Shown one piece after another: positions 39,823 through 48,819 of a DNA stretch of 64,000 bases. Origin of the DNA: JABDOU01 sp041609995 (GTDB taxonomy: Bacteria; Actinomycetota; Acidimicrobiia; Spongiisociales; SHLN01); NCBI GenBank assembly GCA_041609995.1, contig JBFIPU010000002.1:1-64000 (forward strand). Reading direction: 5' to 3'. The notes beneath the pieces were generated by a model. It searched no databases, was not told where the DNA came from, and saw only the letters and a program-made list of their open reading frames with translations. Both the position numbers and the translations under genes were made by a program. Numbering within the stretch: the first letter of the stretch is position 1; every line of letters starts with the position of its first letter.

Positions 39823-40824
39823 CTAGTCGTCCTCCCGGTCTGCTGCGGCCTGGCGGCGGGCGATCTTGTCGAGCGCCTCGCGAGCATTCCGGAGATGGCC
39901 GGAAACCGACATGCCGTGGCTCATGGCTCGGTCCACGTCGGCGTCCCGGATGAGCTTGACGGCCTCACGGGCGGCAGCCGCGCCTCGTTCGAGCTCTTCG
40001 GCCAGCTTCTTGAATCCGGCTTCCGTCTTCGCCCGGGATTTGGGCACCCGCGGCGCGATCACGGCCTCGGGGGACTCCATCTCTGCGGGGATCTCTGACA
40101 GGACCTTCTTGGCCTCCTCGACCGTGAATCGACCACTCGTGACCTCCCGGCCCACGACGACACCCTCCAGCCGGCGGCCCCGGGCCTGCAGACGAGCCAG
40201 GTCGCGCAGGTCGTCGAGATTACGAACTCCACCGCCGGCGATCAATGGCACGTCGACGTCCTCCATCGCCTCGAGATGCATTCGGAGGTCAGGCCCGTCC
40301 TCGAGTGCGTCCCGGCCTGCTTCGGCCAAGAGGATGGCGGCCGCCCCGGCTGACGACATCTCGATCAACACCTCTTCCAGGTACCGGCCCGAGTTGATGG
40401 TCCAGCCACGCGTGGCGATTTCGCCGTCGGGTCGAACGTCGAGTGACACGACGATCTTGCCCGGGTAATCCCGGCACAGATCCCAGACCATGTTCTGGTC
40501 CTCGATGGCGGCCGTCCCCATGACAATCCGCCAGGCACCGGCCTCGATGATCCGCTGGGCCTCCATGGGGGATCGGATGCCGCCGGCCACCTGCACCGGG
40601 ACGTCGACGGCGGCGATGATCTCGTCGATGAGCGGCCGATTTCCATATTCCCGGAACGCGGCAGCGTCCAGGTCGACGAGGTGGATGCGATCCGCTCCGG
40701 CTTCCACCCATGCCAGGGCTCGCGCCTTGGGATCGGCGTCCAGGACGATGGCATCGGCGACGTTACCGTGCGGCAGGCGCACAGACCGTCCGTCCATGAT
40801 GTTGACTCGCGCATATAGGTCCAT
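39823..40824 (-). CDS. HisA-like (beta/alpha)8 protein with changed catalytic residues and C-terminal extension
   Basis: Residues 1-245 align along their whole length with phosphoribosylformimino-AICAR isomerase HisA (GADRIHLVDLDAA, VQVAGGIRS, VVSLDVRPDGEIATRGW, IAGGGVRNLDDL). The first catalytic Asp (the D of PAID) is Asn8 here (ARVNIMDG), and the catalytic Thr position is Ala167 (ILLAEAG). Asp129 is kept. About 85 extra residues at the C-terminus (from PAEMESPEAV) are charged and helical. It may be a diverged isomerase, a PriA-like enzyme or a non-catalytic relative. No other his genes are nearby. Confidence 0.78.
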   Translation of the reverse strand: MDLYARVNIMDGRSVRLPHGNVADAIVLDADPKARALAWVEAGADRIHLVDLDAAAFREYGNRPLIDEIIAAVDVPVQVAGGIRSPMEAQRIIEAGAWRIVMGTAAIEDQNMVWDLCRDYPGKIVVSLDVRPDGEIATRGWTINSGRYLEEVLIEMSSAGAAAILLAEAGRDALEDGPDLRMHLEAMEDVDVPLIAGGGVRNLDDLRDLARLQARGRRLEGVVVGREVTSGRFTVEEAKKVLSEIPAEMESPEAVIAPRVPKSRAKTEAGFKKLAEELERGAAAAREAVKLIRDADVDRAMSHGMSVSGHLRNAREALDKIARRQAAADREDD

Positions 40825-40898
40825 GATCCACACACCTTATTGGATCCCTCATCGAATGGCGCACGCCATACCCGGCGACCCCGCGTAGAGTTTGGGCC

Positions 40899-41198
40899 AT
40901 GACGGCTTCATCCGAGCACAAACGGGATCAGTCCGATTCAGCTGAGCCCGTCAAAGGAGACGCGGATCCCGACCTGTTGCGGAAGGTGGTGGTAGGGGCC
41001 GCCGGCGGCGCATTGACGGCCGCCGGGGTGGTGATGCTCGTGACCCCCGGCCCCGGGGTTCTCGTCACGCTCGGCGGGCTGGGAATTCTCAGCACCGAGT
41101 TTCCGATCGCCCAACGCGCCCTTCACGGATTGCGCCGGCGCGTCATCCCGACACGCGACGATGAAAATAGAGGCGACAGGCGATCGAGCAATTTCTAG
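40899..41198 (+). CDS. Small PGPGW-domain membrane protein
   Basis: The 99-residue protein has a charged N-terminus and two close hydrophobic helices with the family sequence GVVMLVTPGPGVLVTLGGLG, followed by a basic tail (LHGLRRRVIPTRDD). This is the PGPGW family of small actinobacterial membrane proteins with no known function. It lies 74 bases from the divergent HisA-like gene. Confidence 0.85.
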   Translation: MTASSEHKRDQSDSAEPVKGDADPDLLRKVVVGAAGGALTAAGVVMLVTPGPGVLVTLGGLGILSTEFPIAQRALHGLRRRVIPTRDDENRGDRRSSNF

Positions 41199-41267
41199 AG
41201 TGAAGAGTGGGAATTCTCTCACTAGTGTCTCCCGCTCAGAACGCACTCGACCTACGGATGGAGGACC

Positions 41268-41813
41268 GTGGAGTTGGAAAACCGGAACATCTGGGTGGTC
41301 GTTTCCTTGGCGATCATCTGGCTCGTTGTCATCGTCACGAGCCTCCAGGCCCCGTCGCTGAGCTTTGGCGATGGGGAACCGGTGGTCATCCGGGTGGCGG
41401 CGCTGGCCAACTGGTTCTGGGGCCTGGCCGGCAGCGTCTATGTCCTGCGCGCAACGATCTTCCGCCGACCCACCGAGCCCGGATGGGGAGAAGACACTGC
41501 GTGGCCGTGGATCGCCGTCGCGGTTGGTGTGATCTGGGTGGTGGCCTTGATCGTCAGCCTCACATTTCCCGACATCGTCATCGACGGCGGCTTTGCCGTG
41601 GTGCCGTTCGGATCGATCGCAGCTCCCGTCATCGCGGTTGCCTTGACCTCCTACGTTGTCGATTTCCTCGTCACGGGGTTCGCCGCCCGCAACGCCGGCC
41701 GGATGGTGGCTCCGGCGCCGGTGGTGCCAGCCAGCACCGGCCCGACCGACGTGCCGGAGGCCGCAGAAGAAGTCGCCTATGCCGAGGAGTACTACGAGGA
41801 GGGGTACGAGTAG
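41268..41813 (+). CDS. Four-helix membrane protein of unknown function
   Basis: GTG 41268 with GGAGG upstream gives 181 residues. There are four hydrophobic helices (IWVVVSLAIIWLVVIVTSL first) and an acidic, Tyr/Glu-rich C-terminal tail (EEVAYAEEYYEEGYE). I do not recognise the family. The tail suggests a cytoplasmic interaction segment. It follows the PGPGW gene by 69 bases and may share its transcript. Confidence 0.72.
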   Translation: MELENRNIWVVVSLAIIWLVVIVTSLQAPSLSFGDGEPVVIRVAALANWFWGLAGSVYVLRATIFRRPTEPGWGEDTAWPWIAVAVGVIWVVALIVSLTFPDIVIDGGFAVVPFGSIAAPVIAVALTSYVVDFLVTGFAARNAGRMVAPAPVVPASTGPTDVPEAAEEVAYAEEYYEEGYE

Positions 41814-41830
41814 CGCCGAATCGGTTCTGC

Positions 41831-42178
41831 TCAGTCCCCAAAGGGTCCCGACCGGGACGGGGTCGGATCCACGCCCCGGCTCCACCGGAATGGGCGGCGC
41901 GCGAGATCGATCCCGCGCCACGTGTCGGCGTCGGCTTCGGTGAGAATCAGGGCCGGGCCGGATCGGAGGTCCTCCGGGATTCCGGGTTCGAACCGCCACC
42001 ATGCCTGCGGCATTCCCCACAGGTTCCAACGCTCGAGAAACTCGTCGCGTATTGCCATCCACGCCAGCTCGGCATCTTCCAATGAGCCGTAGCCGGCGAT
42101 CAGTTCCTCGTCACTTCCGAAGGTGAAGACCTTGAAATCGATGAACGTGATCGAGTCGTGTCGCTTCTTGCCGAACAT
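41831..42178 (-). CDS. Hypothetical protein, 115 residues
   Basis: The protein starts MFGKKRHDSITFIDFKVFTF and contains many aromatic residues (RWNLWGMPQAWWRFEPG). It has no signal peptide or membrane helix. I do not recognise it. Codon use is normal for the region and its stop lies 17 bases from the convergent membrane-protein gene, supporting a real gene. Confidence 0.65.
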   Translation of the reverse strand: MFGKKRHDSITFIDFKVFTFGSDEELIAGYGSLEDAELAWMAIRDEFLERWNLWGMPQAWWRFEPGIPEDLRSGPALILTEADADTWRGIDLARRPFRWSRGVDPTPSRSGPFGD

Positions 42179-42289
42179 GTGGTTCCAGTCTGGCCGATCG
42201 ACGGGTGAGACGCAGCCCGTTTTCCGACATCTCGATCAATCCGCCGTGCATTGCGCCCATAATCACCGTTATGTCAAGTAACTCCATTC

Positions 42290-42988
42290 TCACTGACTGT
42301 GGGGCACGATGACCTGGTCCGCCACTTCCTCGACGTCGGGGAAGAGCCACCGGATGAACCCCACTGCGATCCCGACTCCCACCAGTTCCGCGATCACGAA
42401 CCCGGGAGCAGAAGACGGAGCAATGCCGGCAAAGGTGTCAGAGAAGGTGCGGGCAATGGTGACGGCAGGATTGGCGAAGCTGGTCGACGAGGTGAAGTAG
42501 AAGGCTCCGGCGATATAGGCACCGACGGCGAACGCCGCCGCCGAAGCGCGTCCCGATCGGACGAGCCCGAAGATCACCAGGAGCAGCCCGATGGTTGCCA
42601 CTACCTCCGCCAGCCACAGATGCGGACCGGATCGCGAAGTGGTCGACCAGGTGACCGCAGAGAGGTCGAACATCAGGTTGGCCACAACCACCCCGGCGAT
42701 GCCTCCGGTGATCTGGGCGGCGATGTAGCCCACCGTCTCGCGATTGGTGAGGCCCCCGAACACCCGATCGGCGAGCGTGACGGCCGGGTTGATGTGCGCT
42801 CCCGAGACCGGTCCCAATGCCAGGATCACCGCTGTGAGGACCCCCGCCGTCGCCAGTGCGTTTTGTAGCAGGCGCAGTCCGGGATCGGTCGACAGGTTCT
42901 CTGCCATGATCCCCGACCCGACGATCGCTGCCAGCAAGAAGGCGGTGCCGATGAATTCGGCGGCAACCCGCCTCCCCAGCGATGCCAT
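42290..42988 (-). CDS. Aquaporin / MIP family channel
   Basis: The 232-residue protein from ATG 42988 has six membrane helices and two half-helices with NPA boxes: SGAHINPAVTLADR and SFANPAVTIARTFSD. The Arg after the second NPA is kept (VTIAR). The glycerol-type Asp after that Arg is absent, and the next residue is Thr. It fits a water channel or the actinobacterial aquaporin family linked to arsenic resistance. Longer starts up to 43135 are open but would add a Cys/Arg-rich leader unlike the family. Confidence 0.9.
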   Translation of the reverse strand: MASLGRRVAAEFIGTAFLLAAIVGSGIMAENLSTDPGLRLLQNALATAGVLTAVILALGPVSGAHINPAVTLADRVFGGLTNRETVGYIAAQITGGIAGVVVANLMFDLSAVTWSTTSRSGPHLWLAEVVATIGLLLVIFGLVRSGRASAAAFAVGAYIAGAFYFTSSTSFANPAVTIARTFSDTFAGIAPSSAPGFVIAELVGVGIAVGFIRWLFPDVEEVADQVIVPHSQ

Positions 42989-43389
42989 CACACGAAGCAA
43001 ACATCGAGGGCCATCAGCGCCCGACCCTGATGGCGGGGGCATCGCGGACCATCTCCCCCGCCGCCGACAAGCTTCGCGATCGCGCCTCAACATCCATCGG
43101 CCCGGGAGGCTATCGCTCGAGGACCGTTGAATCAAAACAGGGGACCCGAGTCACCGTGCGCGCGCATTCGATCACCGTCGGATCTCGAGTTGTCGACCGG
43201 GTGGACTGTCAGGTGCTCGACCCTCGCCTTCGAGATCCTCACGGGCACCTGGATCGCCGGCCGTCAGGTGGATGCTCGACTCTGTGACCGGGCCAACAAA
43301 AAACGAGCAGCAGCGTGAGCACTCCCCGGGCCCAGCGGCGATGGCTGGGCCCGGTCGCCTACCATGGCCTCGTCTCGACTTGGACGAAG
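42989..43389. other. 401-base divergent intergenic region with a perfect 11-bp hairpin
   Basis: No gene is supported here. Short frames at 43127-43318 and 43315-43389 lack homology and ribosome sites. CCGGGCCCAGC (43326-43336) and GCTGGGCCCGG (43344-43354) form a perfect inverted repeat with a 7-base loop, 36 bases before the esterase ATG at 43390. It could attenuate the esterase message or end an upstream transcript. Confidence 0.6.
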
Positions 43390-44379
43390 ATGGACGAAAT
43401 GCCCGGCCCTGATAGCCCTCACCCCCCGCAGAAGACGATCGCGTCGGAGCTCGCCAAACCGTTTCGGCGTGTGCCCAACGTGACGTACGGGCCGATCTCG
43501 CTACGGTTCATGCGGCCGCTGGTCCGACATGCCGCCGGTTTGTTGATCCCCGACGTCGACCTCTCGGGCATTTCGATCGAGACGATTCCGACTCCGGGTA
43601 CCACGGTGACGATGCGGGTCTACCGCCGCGTCGAGTCGAATGGATCCGTGCCGGTGGTTTTCTGGATTCATGGGGGCGGTTACATCATCGGCGACAACGA
43701 GGAAGATCGGTGGGCCAAGTTGTTCTGTGATACCGGGGATGTGGCGGTGATCTCGGCCGGGTACCGGCTGGCGCCGGAGCATCCCTTTCCAGCGGCACTC
43801 GATGATCTCGTGGCCGCAGTCGAGTGGCTGCGCGATCACGGGGCCGGTCGCGGGCTCGATTCGGACCGAATCTGTATCGGCGGCGAGAGCGCCGGTGGCG
43901 GCCTGGCGGCCGCGCTGGTGCAGCAGCTCCACGACGCCGGCGTCCCCATGAAAGGCCAGTTGCTGGTCTACCCGATGCTCGATGATCGAACCGCGGTCGA
44001 TGAGGCGATCGACCGCAAAGAACACCTCGCCTGGAACAACGGATCGAACCACTTTGGATGGTCGAGCTACCTCGGGGCAGAGCCCGGCCGTGACACGGTT
44101 CCGCAGTATGCGGTACCCGCCCGGCGGGAGGATCTGAGCGGTCTCCCGCCCGCCTGGATCGGTGTGGGCGACCTCGACCTGTTCCTCCGCGAGAACACGG
44201 CTTACGCCCGGCGGCTGCTCGAGGCCGACGTGCCGACCTCATTCGAGTTGGTCGAAGGAGCCCCGCACGGCTTCCCGAGCATCGTGCCCGGGGCGCAGCT
44301 GTCGCAAGCATTCACAGCCTCCGCCGCTTCGTTCGTGATGGATGTCCTCGACGTGGACGGCAGCAGCGACGATCGTTGA
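43390..44379 (+). CDS. Alpha/beta hydrolase of the hormone-sensitive-lipase family
   Basis: From ATG 43390 the protein has 329 residues. The HSL motifs are clear: oxyanion hole VFWIHGGGYIIGD, nucleophile IGGESAGGGLAAALV, then the catalytic Asp in WIGVGDLDLFL and the His in EGAPHGFPS. It should hydrolyse carboxylic esters of small substrates in the cytoplasm. The frame is open from GTG 43315, but the first 25 residues span the hairpin and are not family-like. Confidence 0.9.
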   Translation: MDEMPGPDSPHPPQKTIASELAKPFRRVPNVTYGPISLRFMRPLVRHAAGLLIPDVDLSGISIETIPTPGTTVTMRVYRRVESNGSVPVVFWIHGGGYIIGDNEEDRWAKLFCDTGDVAVISAGYRLAPEHPFPAALDDLVAAVEWLRDHGAGRGLDSDRICIGGESAGGGLAAALVQQLHDAGVPMKGQLLVYPMLDDRTAVDEAIDRKEHLAWNNGSNHFGWSSYLGAEPGRDTVPQYAVPARREDLSGLPPAWIGVGDLDLFLRENTAYARRLLEADVPTSFELVEGAPHGFPSIVPGAQLSQAFTASAASFVMDVLDVDGSSDDR

Positions 44380-44483
44380 GCCCCGGCAGGGGCTTCCCGA
44401 ATCCGTTCGAGTCTCAATCCAGATGGTGGCGGAAGCGTGGACCCGGCCTGGTAGGGTCGGTCGGCGTTGCGAGGAGGTGTCCG

Positions 44484-44846
44484 GTGCCAGGTGGATCCAA
44501 ATATGAGGGGCCGGCCGAGAAGCTCGAGCAGTATGCCGCCGCAGTCGAGGAGAGCGAGAGCGGGGCGGAGGTGAAGGGCGCCAAGAACCCCTATACGTCG
44601 CGCAACGGGCACATGTTCAGCTTCCTGGCCGCCGATGGGACCATGGCGTTGCGACTCCCCGACGATTTGACGGATGAGTTCCGCTCACAGTACGACAGCG
44701 GGGACGTGATGCAGTACGGCGCCACCATGCGGGGCTACTCCTCGGTACCGGCCGAACTGCTGGCCGACACCGGCGAGGTGGCCGGCTGGTTCGACAAGTC
44801 GTGGAACTGGATCGGCACACTCCCACCCAAGCCGACCAAGAAGTAG
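44484..44846 (+). CDS. TfoX-like small conserved protein
   Basis: GAGGAGG (44471-44477) selects GTG 44484, giving 120 residues. The sequence has NPYTSRNGHMFSFLAADGTM, ALRLPDDLTDEFRSQYDSG and the C-terminal NWIGTLPPKPTKK. I recognise this as a conserved bacterial family with a TfoX/YjbR-like fold. No biochemical role is known. It follows the esterase on the same strand, about 100 bases on. Confidence 0.78.
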   Translation: MPGGSKYEGPAEKLEQYAAAVEESESGAEVKGAKNPYTSRNGHMFSFLAADGTMALRLPDDLTDEFRSQYDSGDVMQYGATMRGYSSVPAELLADTGEVAGWFDKSWNWIGTLPPKPTKK

Positions 44847-44939
44847 GAGTCCATTCGATCGCAGCGGGTAGAACCACGATCTGAGACCACACCCCTCCCC
44901 TGGCAACGAGCAGCAGTGATCACGTTGGGCGCTACCGAC

Positions 44940-47282
44940 TCAACCGGCGGTCAGCCAGATCGGATGTTCACGGAGGAAGATCTTGCTCCCGTCGTTCGCC
45001 GAGATCTCGAAGACCATCAGCGTGCCGACCTGGTCGAACGACACGTCGTAATCGACGGTGAAGGCGAACCGACCCCAGGCGGGGCCCCCTTCGGTCGTCA
45101 TCGCAAACCCGGAGGCCAGCAGTGTTCCGTCGTTGTCGTAGAGCTCCCAGTCGAGGGCGGCCTCGAAGACGCGGGCGAGTCCGGTCACCTGCAGCGGTCG
45201 CCCGGCTGTGGCGAACCAGGCGGGTGTGTCGGCGAAGACCTCCGGGATGATCCCGGTGTCATTGAAGTAATCGCGGTTGATGGTCTCACCGAGGACGATC
45301 CCCTCCCCCGAGAAGACGGTGATGGGGACGCCATCGATCGAATAGGCCACCTCGGTGGTTTGGAGGGTCTGGGTGAGGGTGAAGGTCATCTGCGCCAGAC
45401 GGGCGAACATCGTCGCAGACCCACCCCCCGACTCGAACTCCCCCGACAGGTCCACCTCGACCACGCCCGGGGCGGTGTGCTCGAGGCCGAGCAGGCGTGT
45501 GCCAGTTGGGATCTCGGTCCAAAGTGCCGGCGACCCGTTCATCTCGGCAACGGTGGGCCCCTCCAATAATGCCGTGACGGTCGCTTCCAAGAGGTCGCCG
45601 TCTGCCGGCACGGTGCGCGTGACCGGAATGAGGAACGGCCCACCGTCGGGCTGGTCGTTCACGAAGTAGACCGATACGTTGCGCGTGGCGGCTAGGTCGA
45701 ACGCTCCCGCCACCGGCCGGTGGGCGGCGGTTCCCCACCGGAAGCTGGTGGCTGCCTGAGAAGTCACATTGGCGCCCGACAGGTAGAACTGTGCCTCAGC
45801 AGGCCGGAACACGCCCACCGTATCGAGGCCGTCCGCATCCCAGTCCCCGGCCAGCACGACGTCCGAGGGTTCACCAAAGAAGAACTGGTGATCGGCGAAT
45901 CCCGTGTCGAGGGTGTTGCGGAGATACGCAAACCCGGTCGTGTCGCGATACAGGCCGATGGTGTCAATGCCGTCGCCGTCGAAATCGCCCGCAAACGGTT
46001 CGTCGCCCGGCACCCCGAAGTAGAAGTCGAACTCGGCAACGCCGGTGTCCAGCGTGTTGCGGACGAAGACGCGATCGTTGCGGTAGATGGCGAGGGTGTC
46101 GCACCCGTCGTTGTCCCAATCCCCGGCGAGGGGAACATCCCCCGCCATCCCGTAGAAGAACTCGATGTCGGCCACGCCGAAGTCATTCGTGTTGCGCAGG
46201 TAGGCGAAGCCGTTGGAGGGGCGGAACATCCCAACGGTGTCGACCCCGTCACAGTCCCAGTCTCCCATGAGGGGGATGTCACCGCCGACCCCGTAGAAGA
46301 AGCTGGTGACATCTCCCGAAGCGTCGATCAGGCGCCACTCGGCGCTGTTGGGGTTGACGAGCGCCAGCGAGGTGCCTGGCACAGGCTGCCAGTCGGCCTC
46401 ACTCCCCTCGACCGGGAGCGGGCCGAGGTCGGTGCCATTGGGCCGCACGCGAAACAGTTCGGACGTAGAGCCCGACACGTCGAAAAACGTGATCCACTCC
46501 CCGTCCGGTGACCAACGGGGATCGAACTTGCCTCCCCCTGCGGTCGTGACCACGGAGGCGTTGTTGCCGTCGGCGTCGGCGACCCACACCTCATACCCGT
46601 CGAGGCCCGGCCCCGGCATCGTGAAAGTGAGCTTGCCTTCGTGGAACTCCGGTCCCAGCGCTGTGCCCGACAAGGGCAGGGCCGTATCGCCGGTCCCGTC
46701 GGGTTTGATGGTGTTGATGCCCGAAAACCCATCCGGCGCGAAGTAGTCATAGGCCAGCAGGTCGGCCTGGTGGCTCCATGTGATCCGACCCGGGGCCAGC
46801 GTTCCTTCCAGCTGTACGAGCTGTCTTTCTACGCCGCTCCGTAGATCCACGATCCAGTAAGCGGCCCCGTCCTCGGAAATCGAGCCGTAGGCAAGCTGTT
46901 GACCGTCGGGAGACCAGGCGGGGGAACCGATCTGGGTGTTGGCATTGAAGTTGACCCGTCGCTGATCGCTGCCGTCGGCATTCATCACGTACAGCTGCCA
47001 CACGCCCCCATCCCGGTTTGAGACGAATGCAATGCGCTGACCGTCGGGTGAAAACACCGGCGCCCGGTTGGTGCCGGCCGTCAGAGGACCCAGCGGGTAA
47101 TACGTATGGGTGAGCTGTCTCGCCTCCCCTGTTTCGAGGTCGGTCGTCCAGATCTCGCCGTCGATGACCGACACCACCAACCCGTTCTCCCCCGACGCGG
47201 TCGCCGCGAGGGCAGCCGCCGTCCCGATTGCCACCATCAGCGACACGAACAAGCCCACCATGAACAGTCGTTTCCCGATCAC
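44940..47282 (-). CDS. Secreted TolB/WD40-like propeller + FG-GAP-like modules + GerMN and Gmad2 domains
   Basis: The 780-residue protein has a signal peptide (LFMVGLFVSLMVAIGTAAALA). Residues about 40-310 are TolB-like propeller repeats (APVFSPDGQRIAFVSNRDG, PAWSPDGQQLAYG). Residues 320-540 hold four or five FG-GAP-like modules (FFYGVGGDIPLMGDWDCDG, FYFGVPGDEPFAGDFDGDG). A GerMN-like domain follows (LLEATVTALLEGPTVAEM, VVEVDLSGEF, VAYSIDGVPITVF). The C-terminal Ig-like Gmad2 part contains PLQVTGLARVFEAALDWEL. The combination suggests a cell-surface sensor or scaffold; no enzyme motif is seen. The FG-GAP module is closely related to the one at 26-27 kb. Confidence 0.85.
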   Translation of the reverse strand: MIGKRLFMVGLFVSLMVAIGTAAALAATASGENGLVVSVIDGEIWTTDLETGEARQLTHTYYPLGPLTAGTNRAPVFSPDGQRIAFVSNRDGGVWQLYVMNADGSDQRRVNFNANTQIGSPAWSPDGQQLAYGSISEDGAAYWIVDLRSGVERQLVQLEGTLAPGRITWSHQADLLAYDYFAPDGFSGINTIKPDGTGDTALPLSGTALGPEFHEGKLTFTMPGPGLDGYEVWVADADGNNASVVTTAGGGKFDPRWSPDGEWITFFDVSGSTSELFRVRPNGTDLGPLPVEGSEADWQPVPGTSLALVNPNSAEWRLIDASGDVTSFFYGVGGDIPLMGDWDCDGVDTVGMFRPSNGFAYLRNTNDFGVADIEFFYGMAGDVPLAGDWDNDGCDTLAIYRNDRVFVRNTLDTGVAEFDFYFGVPGDEPFAGDFDGDGIDTIGLYRDTTGFAYLRNTLDTGFADHQFFFGEPSDVVLAGDWDADGLDTVGVFRPAEAQFYLSGANVTSQAATSFRWGTAAHRPVAGAFDLAATRNVSVYFVNDQPDGGPFLIPVTRTVPADGDLLEATVTALLEGPTVAEMNGSPALWTEIPTGTRLLGLEHTAPGVVEVDLSGEFESGGGSATMFARLAQMTFTLTQTLQTTEVAYSIDGVPITVFSGEGIVLGETINRDYFNDTGIIPEVFADTPAWFATAGRPLQVTGLARVFEAALDWELYDNDGTLLASGFAMTTEGGPAWGRFAFTVDYDVSFDQVGTLMVFEISANDGSKIFLREHPIWLTAG

Positions 47283-47592
47283 GTGCCCCTCTTCTGATCG
47301 ACCTCATTCGATCCTACCGGTGGTTCCCAGCCACGGCTCTCTGACTCGAAATCGACGTTTTCGGGAGCGGGAGCGCGTTCATCTGTAGACCTGCCCTGCC
47401 TCCGCCAGCGTCGCCCGTGGTCCGAGTGGGCGAGAGAGGACGACATGCCGACCAGAGATTCTTACGACCATGGGATCCCATCGTGGGTGGACCTCGGGAC
47501 CACCGACGTCGATGGGGCCAAGGACTTCTACACGGCTTTGTCCCGTCAGGACCGGGGAGCCCGACAGCACCGGGGAGTAGGAGCCGATCTGG
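47283..47592. other. 310-base intergenic region containing a glyoxalase remnant
   Basis: Apart from the gene fragment listed at 47445-47540, I see no gene, promoter or strong hairpin here. The region lies between the start of the secreted WD40/FG-GAP gene and the end of a small coiled-coil gene. Confidence 0.5.
47445..47540 (+). pseudogene. 5' remnant of a VOC/glyoxalase-family gene
   Basis: The ATG opens MPTRDSYDHGIPSWVDLGTT followed by DVDGAKDFYTAL, which is the standard N-terminus of actinobacterial VOC proteins of about 260 residues. After this point the sequence (SRQDRGARQHRGVG) no longer matches, and the frame soon runs into the convergent small gene. Only about 32 codons survive, so this is a truncated relic, probably left by a deletion. 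Confidence 0.7.
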
Positions 47593-47796
47593 TCAGGCGT
47601 TCTCCGACGCGGCCATCAACTCGAGCCGCCGCCGGATGTGCTCGCGCGTCATGTAGGCGCTGACCAGCTCGTCGTGGGCGGCCCGGGTCGCCGGCCGACT
47701 GAGCTGAACGGTGTCGAGCACCTCGTTGAGCTGGCGAATTCGTGCTTCCACGTACGCCAGCCGTGCATTGACCCGCTCTTGGGGAATCGAGCTCAT
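47593..47796 (-). CDS. Small coiled-coil protein, 67 residues
   Basis: The protein begins MSSIPQERVNARLAYVEAR and is almost wholly helical with leucines at heptad spacing (IRQLNEVLDTV, RRRLELMAAS). It has no signal or membrane segment. I do not recognise it. It lies upstream of the PPK2 gene's 3' end on the same strand. Confidence 0.6.
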   Translation of the reverse strand: MSSIPQERVNARLAYVEARIRQLNEVLDTVQLSRPATRAAHDELVSAYMTREHIRRRLELMAASENA

Positions 47797-47855
47797 GGAC
47801 TCGATGGTAGACCGGGAGAAGACGACGACAGTGGGGGTCCGCCCTGGCGGACCGT

Positions 47856-48761
47856 CTACTGTGTGAATTTGCCCTTCCGGATGCGATCCCGGCGCATGTT
47901 CCCCAGCTCGACCGCGCCGTCCAAAACGACCTCCGGGTCCGGCATGTAGTCGAGATCCGGGTTGCGGTCTTCATAGGGAACCGAGTTGAGGAGCACCTTG
48001 ATGGCGTTGAGGCGAGCCCGACGCTTGTCCTCAGACCTGATGATGGTCCAGGGAGCCATCGACGTGTGCGTGCGTTTCAGCATCGCGTATTTCAGCTCGG
48101 TGAAATCGTCCCAGTGCTCTTGCGCCTGAACGTCGATTTCGCTCAGCTTCCACTGGCGCAAGGGGTCGTCCCGCCGCCGCTCGAAGCGCCGGGCCTGTTC
48201 GTCTTTGGTCACGCTGAAGTAGAGCTTGACGAGCACGGTGCCCTGCCGCACCAGGTCTTTCTCGAATCCCACTACGCCCCGCATGAAGTCCTCGTATTCG
48301 GTATCCGTGCAGAAGCCGAACACCTTCTCCACGATCGCCCGGTTGTACCAGCTGCGGTCGAACAAGACCATCTCTCCCCCCCGCGGAAACTCGGTGACAT
48401 AGCGCTGGAAGTACCACTGGGTGTTTTGCTCCTCTGTCGGCTTGCCGAGCGCGACCACCCGGTAGTGCTTCACATTCATATAGCGCGTCACACGCCGCAG
48501 CGTCCCGCCCTTGCCGGCTGCGTCCCGGCCTTCGAACAGAACGATCATGCGGCGCCCGCTCGCCTCCAGGTAGCGCTGCAGCTTCAGCAGCTCGACCTGG
48601 AATGGTCGGATGGTCTCTTCGGCGCTGAGCTTCTTCAGGGCGCGCCTGGCGTCGACGCGAAGCGCTCCTACTTCTTCCTGCAATTCCAGGTGCTGGGTGA
48701 TCAGCTTTGACAGAGACATCGTCTCGTCACCAACCACCACCTGGGGATCGTCGTCCGCCAT
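47856..48761 (-). CDS. ppk2: Polyphosphate kinase 2
   Basis: ATG 48761 gives 301 residues, the normal length for a single-domain PPK2. Walker A is GRDAAGKGG, the lid region includes PTEEQNTQWYFQRYV, and Walker B is DRSWYNRAIVE. It transfers phosphate between polyphosphate and nucleoside di- or monophosphates; the class cannot be fixed by eye. An upstream open stretch to 48836 overlaps the BrkB gene and is not family-like. Confidence 0.94.
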   Translation of the reverse strand: MADDDPQVVVGDETMSLSKLITQHLELQEEVGALRVDARRALKKLSAEETIRPFQVELLKLQRYLEASGRRMIVLFEGRDAAGKGGTLRRVTRYMNVKHYRVVALGKPTEEQNTQWYFQRYVTEFPRGGEMVLFDRSWYNRAIVEKVFGFCTDTEYEDFMRGVVGFEKDLVRQGTVLVKLYFSVTKDEQARRFERRRDDPLRQWKLSEIDVQAQEHWDDFTELKYAMLKRTHTSMAPWTIIRSEDKRRARLNAIKVLLNSVPYEDRNPDLDYMPDPEVVLDGAVELGNMRRDRIRKGKFTQ

Positions 48762-48819
48762 GGACTCCAAGGTACCATCCCGCCGCCGGCAGGGCCATTC
48801 GATTCTGCGCCGTGCTGCG

